Shown: piece by piece, positions 22,881 to 30,515 of the stretch
How positions within the stretch are numbered: the stretch's first letter is position 1
Layout: each line of letters begins with the position of its first letter
Source of the DNA: Singulisphaera sp. GP187
Lineage (GTDB): Bacteria; Planctomycetota; Planctomycetia; Gemmatales; Gemmataceae
Direction of reading: 5' to 3'
DNA length: 32,094 bases
Assembly: GCA_945868575.1 (NCBI GenBank)
Contig: CAMBMH010000029.1
Span: 1-32,094 of the forward strand
Translations under genes and position numbers: made by a program
The notes under the pieces: model-generated
What the model was told of the DNA's origin: nothing
The model's database searches: none
The model's input: the letters and a program-made list of their open reading frames with translations, nothing else

Positions 22881-25667
22881 TTAGTTGATTGTCAGCGTGA
22901 AAGGCATGGTCGGTGCGGTTCCAACTCCGTTGGATGCAGTAACAGTGAAAGTATAGGTGCCTTTCACAGCGGAGGTGTTGCTCGTCAACAGGCCGGAGGC
23001 GGCGTTGAGGAAGACTCCCGAGGGGAGAGTTCCTGTGGTCACACTATAAGTCGGAGTGGGAACGCCTGTCGCGGTAAAGGTATAGCTTCCGGCGGTGCCA
23101 GCCTTGAAGGTGGCATTGTTGGCTGATGTGAAGACAGGAGCGGTTGCATCAGCGATCTTCAGGGTGAAGCCCTGTGTGGCGGCCGTTCCGATGCCGTTGG
23201 ATGCGCTGATAGTAAAGGAATAAGTTCCCAAAGCCGCTGCGACGGTGCTCGCCAGGACCCCTGTGGTTGTGTTAAGTGTTACTCCATCGGGCAGGGTTCC
23301 TGTGGTCACGGAGTAGGTCGCGGCCGGGGTTCCGGTCGAGGTGACATTAAAGGTTGATGCTGTTCCTTTGACAAAAGTGGTCGTGGCGGCAGAGGTGATG
23401 GTGGGAGCCTTGTTGATATTTAGGGTAAATGCCTGGGTTGCCGCGGTCCCTACGCCGTTGGTTGCCGAAATGGTGAAGTTGTAAACACCGTTTGCCGCGG
23501 CGGTGGTGCTGGCCAACACACCAGTGGTTGGGTTGAGCGTTACGCCTGTGGGGAGTGTTCCGGTGGTCACGGAATAGGTCGCGGCCGGGGTTCCGGTTGA
23601 GGTGACGGTGAATGTGCCGACTGTCCCCGCGCTGAATGTGGTGGATGCGGCGGAAGTGATGGTCGGTGCAACTCCCTTGACCGAATTAACGGTAAAGGAT
23701 TGAAGAACCGTTTTGCCATTCTTGTTGGTGGCCTGGATGGTAATGGTCGAGGTACCCGTCGACCCTGCAACCGGGGTCAGGGACAGCAGGCCGTTGGTGA
23801 TACTTGGTGTCACCACAGCAGGATTGGAGTTGTTGAGGATGGTGTAGGTGAGCGCCGTTCCTTGCTGCAACAGGACTGCCTTGTTGACGAAGGAGAAATT
23901 CGACGATTTGGCGTTTGTGGGGAAATTGGAGCCGTAATTGCCTGTGAGCGGAAGTTCGTTCAACGCGGAGTTTACGGTCGACTGATTCACAACAGGGTAT
24001 GCCGAGAAGGCCTGGACGGCGTCCATACCGGCGCCTGTGACCGTCGAGAACACGGTGAATCCACCATTCTGGTTATCCAGATTGGCAGTGTTGTCACCGA
24101 GGTTGAAGAAGAATTGGTTGGTGGCCGAGTTGGGGTCGCCACCGAGTTTCGCCATGGCGATGGTGCCATAGGTGTTGGTGATTCCCGGCTCATTTACAAC
24201 CGGAGCATTTTGGGAAATGGCTGTGATTGCGCCTGTGGTTCCGGTCGGGTTTGTGAAGGTGAATCCACCTCCCTGAAGCACGAATTTGGTGCCGTTTGAA
24301 AGGGCCAAACGGTGGTTAATCATATTGGTGTAGGCGCCGCTATTGACATAGTTAATCAGGTTGGTGGCTGAAGCCGGAGTATATGGATCCAGCAATTCGA
24401 GATTGATATTTCCCTGGGTCGATTGAAGCTGGACCAGGCTGTGTGTGGTCGCCCGATCGGAGAAGGAAGTATTGAGGTTCACAGTCGGCGTCGTGCCGCC
24501 ATCAAAGATGGTTTGTGTGCCGATTGGATTGGCGATCGTTGGCCCGGTATTAAAAATGGGATTCAAAAAGTTTTGATTTCCCAGCGCTTTGGGTGTGGTT
24601 CCGCTAAAAGGCGCGAAGGAAGCCACAATTTCCTTGTTTTTGGGATTGTAGATCTGGAGCTGATCCGGGGTTCCCGCCATGGTGGTAAGAACCAATTGCT
24701 GGTTGGTTTGGACCAGGGTTTTTCCCCCTGTCGTTGAAGCAATATCCGAGGCACCCTGGAATTGGCCGGCGGCAATATTAAATCCTGTTGTTGGACTAGC
24801 CGAGCTGCCACCATATGCGGCCACGGCTTTGCCAGAAAATCCGTTGAACACAACAGCTTGGGCGGCGGCTCCAGGACCCGAGGCCACCGCAAGATCAGCG
24901 TAGGCGCTATCGGTGTAATGGATGGCCGAGACATTCACACCGCCCCGGAAGCTTGCATCGAAAGCCAGGCGCGAGCTGATGGGGTTGGTGGAGGTTTTGT
25001 TGAACATGCTGACCTGGGGAAGCGCGCCAGCCCCGGCACCACAAATAACTTCCTCGGCGGGGGTGCCAACCATATCGCCCATGGCGACGCTCACGCCACC
25101 ACGGAACCCCTGATCAAAAGCAAAAAAGGTAGTTATTGTGCCAAATGACTTTCCATCATAAACCGAAACCCACGGCTTGGCACCGGCCCGTGCACCCACA
25201 ACGATGTCCGTCTGGCCGTCACCGTTGAAATCGCCTGTCGCAACATTGACCCCGGTAAGAAGGCTGTTGTTGATCGCGACAAAGCTCTTGATCAGCTTTC
25301 CGTCCTTGCCACTGAAAATGTTGACCTGGGCCGCCGCGCCTGGGCCGGCACCCGCGACAATGTCCTGGTAGCCATCCGCGTTAAAATCACCAAGGGCGAC
25401 CTGGGCGCCTCCGGTGAACTTGCTACCAAAAGGATTAAAGCTTCTGATAGTTTGACCATTGGCCCCGCTAACCACACGAATTGTTGCCGCCGTCCCTACA
25501 GCAGCACCACTTCCCACGACGGTATCCGTGTACCCATCATTGTTAACATCCCCCGCCGCGATGGAGACGCCACCCATAAATGCAGCCGGAACCGAGCGAT
25601 CCTCAAGCATTTCCAATCCCAAAGGACGCTTCGAGGGCTTTTGACGACGACGGCTGAAAAAAAACAT
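22881..25667 (-). CDS. Large surface protein: FG-GAP-like repeats, cyclophilin domain, Ig-like repeats
   Basis: The 928-residue protein has no ordinary signal peptide; it opens with a basic stretch and LEMLEDRSVPA (18-28), the planctomycete-type N-terminal motif of surface proteins. Residues about 30-310 hold several FG-GAP/VCBS-like repeats with Ca-binding D-x-N-x-D-G sequences (DVNNDGYTD, DFNADGYQD, DFNGDGQTD). Residues about 412-575 match cyclophilin-type peptidyl-prolyl isomerases: GNINLELL, HR (R453) and QGGGF, then GTIAMAK and NQFFFNLGDN. Residues 667-928 are three similar Ig-like (He_PIG-type) repeats with TYSVTTGTLP. The ATG follows GAGGTG. Probably cell-surface or extracellular; the isomerase activity is inferred. 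Confidence 0.9.
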   Translation of the reverse strand: MFFFSRRRQKPSKRPLGLEMLEDRSVPAAFMGGVSIAAGDVNNDGYTDTVVGSGAAVGTAATIRVVSGANGQTIRSFNPFGSKFTGGAQVALGDFNADGYQDIVAGAGPGAAAQVNIFSGKDGKLIKSFVAINNSLLTGVNVATGDFNGDGQTDIVVGARAGAKPWVSVYDGKSFGTITTFFAFDQGFRGGVSVAMGDMVGTPAEEVICGAGAGALPQVSMFNKTSTNPISSRLAFDASFRGGVNVSAIHYTDSAYADLAVASGPGAAAQAVVFNGFSGKAVAAYGGSSASPTTGFNIAAGQFQGASDIASTTGGKTLVQTNQQLVLTTMAGTPDQLQIYNPKNKEIVASFAPFSGTTPKALGNQNFLNPIFNTGPTIANPIGTQTIFDGGTTPTVNLNTSFSDRATTHSLVQLQSTQGNINLELLDPYTPASATNLINYVNSGAYTNMINHRLALSNGTKFVLQGGGFTFTNPTGTTGAITAISQNAPVVNEPGITNTYGTIAMAKLGGDPNSATNQFFFNLGDNTANLDNQNGGFTVFSTVTGAGMDAVQAFSAYPVVNQSTVNSALNELPLTGNYGSNFPTNAKSSNFSFVNKAVLLQQGTALTYTILNNSNPAVVTPSITNGLLSLTPVAGSTGTSTITIQATNKNGKTVLQSFTVNSVKGVAPTITSAASTTFSAGTVGTFTVTSTGTPAATYSVTTGTLPTGVTLNPTTGVLASTTAAANGVYNFTISATNGVGTAATQAFTLNINKAPTITSAATTTFVKGTASTFNVTSTGTPAATYSVTTGTLPDGVTLNTTTGVLASTVAAALGTYSFTISASNGIGTAATQGFTLKIADATAPVFTSANNATFKAGTAGSYTFTATGVPTPTYSVTTGTLPSGVFLNAASGLLTSNTSAVKGTYTFTVTASNGVGTAPTMPFTLTIN
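22884..23669 (-). repeat. Three tandem Ig-like coding repeats
   Basis: The coding repeats span residues 667-751, 754-838 and 842-928 of the surface protein (DNA 23669-23415, 23408-23154, 23144-22884). The first two are very alike at both protein and DNA level, which points to recent duplication; the third is more diverged. Confidence 0.8.
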
Positions 25668-25935
25668 GAATCACCTCATCTGCAAAATGGCTTGCCGACC
25701 CAAATGGGACAGATCCCGCCCCAAAAGGCCCGGATGGCAGCACACTCAATCCCTTTATCGGACAAATCCGGCATAATCCTTACGAATAAACTTGGTGTTT
25801 GGATTGTTTTGCCTCAAGTTTGCACAACATTAATCACCGCCGGAAATTTTGGGCCCTTTGCCTAGGATTTTCCTTGGGCACATACATGGGAAACTTGGCC
25901 CCAACTTTCGCCAACCTTTCCACGGGATCATTTTC

Positions 25936-27213
25936 ATGAATCAGGTTCTTGCGGTTATCCTGGGAGGCGGGACCGGTGCCGGCCTTTTTCCCCTCACCCA
26001 ACACCGTAGCGTTCCTGCGGTTCCCCTGGCGGGGAAATACCGTTTGATCGATGTTCCGGTCAGCAACTGTCTTAACTCCGGAATTTGCCGCATCTTCATT
26101 TTGACACAATATCAAAGCGCATCCCTGCACCGTCACATCGCCAACACCTACAAAACCGACCCTTTTCACGGCGGCTTTATCGAGTGCCTGGCCGCACAAC
26201 AGACCAACGAGGCCAGCGACTGGTACAAGGGGACTGCTGACGCCCTGAGGCAAAACCTCCCCTACATCGAAATTGAGGAATTTTCCGATCTGATCGTTTT
26301 GTCTGGTGACCAACTCTACCGAATGGACTTTGGGCCACTCCTGAGAGCCCACCGCGCCGCAGGCGCTGCGGTCACCCTTGCTTGTACACCCGAAACAGCC
26401 CAACAAGCCACGCGCATGGGCAACATCATTACCGATTTCCCGGTGGTGGCAGGCGGTTCGGGCACGGTTCGCCGATTTGTGGAAAAACCCACTGAAGCCA
26501 CCCTTGCGGAACTGACTTCGCCCGGCCTCCCGAAAGAGAAACCCCACCTGGTGAGCATGGGGATCTATGTCATATCCCGCAAAGCCCTTTTTTCCCTTTT
26601 GGGTGATCAGCCCTGGACGACGGACCTCGTCAATGAAATTCTTCCCGGGGTGGTCGCGGCTGGACGGGCTTGCGCTTACCGTTTTGATGGCTTTTGGGAC
26701 GATTTGGGAACCATCGCCAGCTACCACGATGTCCAGATCTCCCTGGCTAGCGAAAAGCCCCCTTTCGACTTTCACAGTCCCGATGGTGTCATATTTACCA
26801 GGATGAGGAACCTTCCCGCGTTTCGAATGATGACCGCGTCCGTGAGCCAGTCCTTGATCAGCGATGGGTGTGTCCTTGGAAAGGATGTGGTTCTGGACCG
26901 TGTCCTATTGGGTGTGCGCTCGTTTGTGGGTAACCTGACGACGATTCGCAACACGGTTATGCTTGGCGCCAATTTTGAGGAAACATCCGCGGAAAAGGAA
27001 GCCAACGCAAAAGCAGGACTTCCCCCCCTTGGAATTGGCGACAATTGCGTCATAGAAAACGCCATTTTGGATAAAAACTGTCGTATTCCCTCGGGAACCA
27101 GGATTCTCAACAAAGCCGGTATTCATCACCACGATGGACCCTTTTACTACATACGCGATGGATTTGTGATCATTCCCGCCAACGCAACCGTGCCAGCGGG
27201 AACAGAAATTTAA
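25936..27213 (+). CDS. glgC: Glucose-1-phosphate adenylyltransferase
   Basis: GlgC makes ADP-glucose from ATP and glucose-1-phosphate, the entry step of glycogen synthesis. The 425-residue protein has the nucleotide loop GGGTGAGLFPLT, the allosteric/substrate segment VPLAGKYRLIDVPVSNC, WYKGTADALRQ, the DQLYRMD motif and GFWDDLGT; the C-terminal part shows hexapeptide-like beta-helix repeats (GVRSFVGNLTTIRNTVMLG). It resembles the plant/cyanobacterial length class. The ATG at 25936 matches family starts; a longer in-frame start at 25849 is rejected. A Nudix gene follows 20 bases later. Confidence 0.95.
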   Translation: MNQVLAVILGGGTGAGLFPLTQHRSVPAVPLAGKYRLIDVPVSNCLNSGICRIFILTQYQSASLHRHIANTYKTDPFHGGFIECLAAQQTNEASDWYKGTADALRQNLPYIEIEEFSDLIVLSGDQLYRMDFGPLLRAHRAAGAAVTLACTPETAQQATRMGNIITDFPVVAGGSGTVRRFVEKPTEATLAELTSPGLPKEKPHLVSMGIYVISRKALFSLLGDQPWTTDLVNEILPGVVAAGRACAYRFDGFWDDLGTIASYHDVQISLASEKPPFDFHSPDGVIFTRMRNLPAFRMMTASVSQSLISDGCVLGKDVVLDRVLLGVRSFVGNLTTIRNTVMLGANFEETSAEKEANAKAGLPPLGIGDNCVIENAILDKNCRIPSGTRILNKAGIHHHDGPFYYIRDGFVIIPANATVPAGTEI

Positions 27214-27233
27214 AGCAGGCACAAGGAATTGCC

Positions 27234-27833
27234 GTGAACCCGTTGAAACTTTCCCTTCCCGAAAAACTCACAAGCCACAAGTGGCTCAACCTGTTTCGGG
27301 TGGCCTGGTCCGGAAGTCCGGCAACGGGAGGGTCGGCAAAAGGGGAGTGGATCTTTGCATCCCGCCGCGAGTTGCCCAAGGCCTGGCCCATTCCCGCCGA
27401 TGCGGTTGTGATCGCTCCCATCCTCATTGAGGAGGGGAAACCGGATCGCATCCTGGTCCTTAGGGAGTTCCGCGTTCCTGTTGGCTCATGGTCTTATGGG
27501 CTTCCCGCCGGGCTAATTGAATCCGGCGAAACACCCGAAACAACGATCCACCGCGAACTTCATGAAGAGGCGGGGCTTGCTGTCGTCAAATTCCTACGAA
27601 TGTCCCCGCCTCTTTATTCGAGCTGTGGTCTCACCGATGAGACTTTTGTCCAGGCTATTGTCCTTGCGCGCCATCTCCCCGGGGGTGCGCGTCCGGAGTC
27701 CTCCGAATCGATCATCCCGATGGAACTCGACTACGATGGCGTGTGTCAACTGTTGGATCACCCGGAATACCCATTTGACGCGAAATGCTGGCTCATTCTT
27801 GATGGGATAAGGCAGAGAGGTTTTGTTGGATAA
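27234..27833 (+). CDS. Nudix hydrolase, possible ADP-sugar pyrophosphatase
   Basis: The 199-residue enzyme has the complete Nudix box G93-x5-E99-x7-R107-E108-L-x-E111-E112-x-G114 (GLIESGETPETTIHRELHEEAG), which hydrolyses nucleoside diphosphate-linked compounds. LREFRVPVGSW before the box is typical of the ADP-ribose/ADP-sugar subgroup. The start is GTG with AAGGA seven bases upstream. It starts 20 bases after glgC, so co-transcription is likely. Some ADP-sugar pyrophosphatases destroy ADP-glucose and limit glycogen, so a link to glgC is plausible; ADP-ribose or NADH could equally be the substrate. Confidence 0.87.
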   Translation: MNPLKLSLPEKLTSHKWLNLFRVAWSGSPATGGSAKGEWIFASRRELPKAWPIPADAVVIAPILIEEGKPDRILVLREFRVPVGSWSYGLPAGLIESGETPETTIHRELHEEAGLAVVKFLRMSPPLYSSCGLTDETFVQAIVLARHLPGGARPESSESIIPMELDYDGVCQLLDHPEYPFDAKCWLILDGIRQRGFVG

Positions 27834-27969
27834 TTTGGGGGTTACCTAATAACTTGCCGCTCATAATGTCCAACGATGATTTGGCAGCGGATGATCCGGC
27901 CACAATTCACCTCCCATTGCCTGAAACTCCTGTCCCAAATGGATTATCTTCGTCAAACCGGAAAATATC

Positions 27970-28779
27970 ATGATCGACACCCATGTCCATCTTTTTTCCG
28001 ATCCTGACGATTGCCGATTTCCCGTCCATCACAACGCCCCTTATCAACCCAAAGTGGGTTTTGGACCGGAACAACTCAAGCCCCTTCTGCCCGGGGCCGG
28101 GATCGAAGCGGTGGTCCTGGTCCATCCGGAACCTTACCAGGACGATCACCGATGGCTGATCCATTGCCTCGATGAACTTCCCCAAATCAGCAGGGGAATT
28201 TGTCATTTCTTTCCACAAAACCCAAGGACACCAGCCCAAATCCGACAAATTGCAAACGATCCACGAATTGTCGGAGTAAGGCTGCATGCGTATGCGCCTG
28301 AGAGGCTTCCCCCTCTCGACTGGATTACCCTGAATTCCTTTTGGACTGCGGCGAATGAGGCCGGATTATTGGTTCAGCTCCATTTGGAACCCCGCTATGC
28401 CGATGCTTTTACCCCGATGCTTGAACGGTTTCCGCAAGTGAGCGTGGTCATCGATCATTGTGGGCGCCCCTTGCAGGGGAACCTGGCAGAATTTGAAAAG
28501 GTAATCGCGTGGTCGCGTTTTCCGCAAACCTTTATGAAATTGAGCATGTTGACCCCCAAAGACCACTACCCACACAGGGACATTGGCCCATTCGTCCGAA
28601 GGCTATTCGACGCGTTTGGCCCGGACAGGCTCCTTTTTGGCGGAACGGTTCCTTGCACAAACCCGGCGGAGATATTGGCTCAAAAAGAGCGACTGTTGAG
28701 GCTATTGGAAACGGTTGGAACGGCCGAAATGATGAAGATTTGGGGAAACAACGCCCGAAAACTGTTCAGGTTTGGATAA
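27970..28779 (+). CDS. Amidohydrolase-like TIM-barrel protein, missing metal-site Asp
   Basis: The 269-residue protein belongs to the amidohydrolase 2 superfamily (metal-dependent TIM barrels). The H-x-H of strand 1 is present (H5, H7 in DTHVHLF), as are H138 in LVQLHLE and H163 in VIDHCGRP. The strand-8 motif, usually W-G-S-D-x-P with an essential Asp, here reads FGGTVP with Thr226 in its place. It may be a diverged or non-classical enzyme. The start ATG lacks a strong ribosome site. The gene overlaps the following phosphatase gene by eight bases if the TTG start of that gene is used. Confidence 0.8.
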   Translation: MIDTHVHLFSDPDDCRFPVHHNAPYQPKVGFGPEQLKPLLPGAGIEAVVLVHPEPYQDDHRWLIHCLDELPQISRGICHFFPQNPRTPAQIRQIANDPRIVGVRLHAYAPERLPPLDWITLNSFWTAANEAGLLVQLHLEPRYADAFTPMLERFPQVSVVIDHCGRPLQGNLAEFEKVIAWSRFPQTFMKLSMLTPKDHYPHRDIGPFVRRLFDAFGPDRLLFGGTVPCTNPAEILAQKERLLRLLETVGTAEMMKIWGNNARKLFRFG

Positions 28780-30328
28780 GAGGGTCGATATCTCATTGGT
28801 CACACTCCCCAAGAGAGTTTACCGAGCCATGTCTGTAATCGTTTTTCTCCTGGCAATTGGACAGCCCTCAGTGCCCGCCACGGCCAAGGCTCCCCCACTA
28901 AAAATCACGGCTGCAGAACTTCACAAACCGGGATATTACCCGGACCGGATCATCCTAAACCTGACAGAAACTCCAGAGCGCTCGCTTGCCGTGACCTGGC
29001 GAACCTCAACCCTGGTAACCACCCCACAGGTGCAGTTCGCCATGGCCAGGGAAAATTCGACTTTTGCCAAATCCACAAAGACCGCTTTCGCAAAATCCAC
29101 GCCCCTCAAATCGGACTTGGGTGAGGCCCTATATCATTCCGCCCGGATGGAAGGACTGAATCCCGGAATGGTTTATGCGTACCGGGTCGGAGATGGCACA
29201 CACTGGAGTGAATGGTTTCAAGCACGCACGGCCACGGAAGTTAAGGACAAAGGGAACCGGGCACCTGTACGGATACTCTATTTGGGAGATGCCCAAAACG
29301 ATATTTGGGCACACTGGTCCCGCGTTATCCGCCAAGCCATACTTTCCGGAACTTCACCCGACCTGATCCTGCACGCGGGCGACCTGATCAACAAAGCCCA
29401 AAACGATGCCGAATGGGGAGATTGGCACCGGGCGGCCGGTTGGATCAACGCATCTGTCCCTTCCGTGGCAACACCCGGAAATCATGAATATCCCCTTGGA
29501 CTTCCGGTTGGTGGCAAGTCCATTACCAATCTGGCACAACATTGGAGGCCCCAATTCAACCTCCCGGAAAATGGACCTAAAGGGCTGGAGGAAACCTGCT
29601 ACTTCCTTGATTACCAGGGAGTCCGCCTAATCAGTCTCAACTCGAACGAACGACTTGCAGAGCAAGCCAAATGGCTGGAAGGGGTCTTGGCGAATAACCC
29701 CTGCAAATGGACGATTGTGACCTTCCACCATCCCGTTTGGTCGGGAGCCAAGACGCGGGACAGCCAGGCGGTTCGCCAGGCATGGCGAAAAATCCTTGAA
29801 ACCAACCGGGTGGACCTTGTTCTCACGGGTCATGATCACACATATGCAAGGGGGGTCAGTCCAGAAGCCTCAGGAATGGAAGCCGGACCTTATACGGACC
29901 ATGGCACGGTCTATGTGATTGCGGTCAGCGGTCCCAAGATGTACGAACCGAGCAAACTGCCCTGGATGCGCACAAGCCTGAAAGACACCCAGACTTACCA
30001 ATTGGTTGAGGTTGGCGAACATAGTATCCGATTTCGCGCCATCACCCCGGATGGGCAATATGTCGACAGTTTTGACATCGAACGCCGTGATGATGGAACC
30101 AATCGGGTTGTGGAAAAAGGACAAGGGGGCCAACCTGCGCCAAAGCCAGCAACGGATTCCGGAAAGGGCTCTAAAATCGGTCAACTTGGTGTGGAGCGTG
30201 GTGACAAACAAAATGTGGGAAGCCCTTCCGAATCACTGGCAGGACAAGTCCCGACGAGTTTGATGGCTGCTCTGGCGATGATTTCCCTTGGGGGAATATT
30301 GGCGGGTGTTTCCTACTGGAAAAAATAA
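28772..30328 (+). CDS. Purple acid phosphatase-like protein, C-terminal membrane anchor
   Basis: This protein of about 518 residues combines an N-terminal signal, a fibronectin-like purple acid phosphatase N-domain (residues about 55-155; SLAVTWRTS then VYAYRVGDG) and a metallophosphoesterase core: LGD (D173), AGD (D204), GNHEY (N237, H238), FHHP and GHDH. The tail is Gly/Ser/Lys-rich and ends in a hydrophobic segment plus WKK (494-518), a probable membrane anchor. It should therefore lie outside the cytoplasm. The start is uncertain: the TTG at 28772 overlaps the amidohydrolase gene by eight bases and gives a basic signal-peptide start; TTG at 28796 and ATG at 28829 are alternatives. Confidence 0.87.
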   Translation: MDKRVDISLVTLPKRVYRAMSVIVFLLAIGQPSVPATAKAPPLKITAAELHKPGYYPDRIILNLTETPERSLAVTWRTSTLVTTPQVQFAMARENSTFAKSTKTAFAKSTPLKSDLGEALYHSARMEGLNPGMVYAYRVGDGTHWSEWFQARTATEVKDKGNRAPVRILYLGDAQNDIWAHWSRVIRQAILSGTSPDLILHAGDLINKAQNDAEWGDWHRAAGWINASVPSVATPGNHEYPLGLPVGGKSITNLAQHWRPQFNLPENGPKGLEETCYFLDYQGVRLISLNSNERLAEQAKWLEGVLANNPCKWTIVTFHHPVWSGAKTRDSQAVRQAWRKILETNRVDLVLTGHDHTYARGVSPEASGMEAGPYTDHGTVYVIAVSGPKMYEPSKLPWMRTSLKDTQTYQLVEVGEHSIRFRAITPDGQYVDSFDIERRDDGTNRVVEKGQGGQPAPKPATDSGKGSKIGQLGVERGDKQNVGSPSESLAGQVPTSLMAALAMISLGGILAGVSYWKK

Positions 30329-30515
30329 CAGCCTCCGTCACGGAACGAAATGTTGAAACATGGCCGCTTCTTTTCTTTTGTTGAGGATCCCTGGGCAACA
30401 GATTCCTCGAAAGATTTTGTTCGAGTAATTGCCGGGTAGTTTTCCCCATAATGCTCTAGAATTTCACGGAAGTACTCGCCTTGTTATCCGAAAGGCGACG
30501 AATTCGGGAGATTGT

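Noticed and set aside
23700..24299. 199-codon open frame on plus
   Set aside because: Shadow of the surface protein gene; no ribosome site or recognisable motif.
25834..26775. 313-codon open frame on minus
   Set aside because: Antisense to glgC, whose family motifs are complete.
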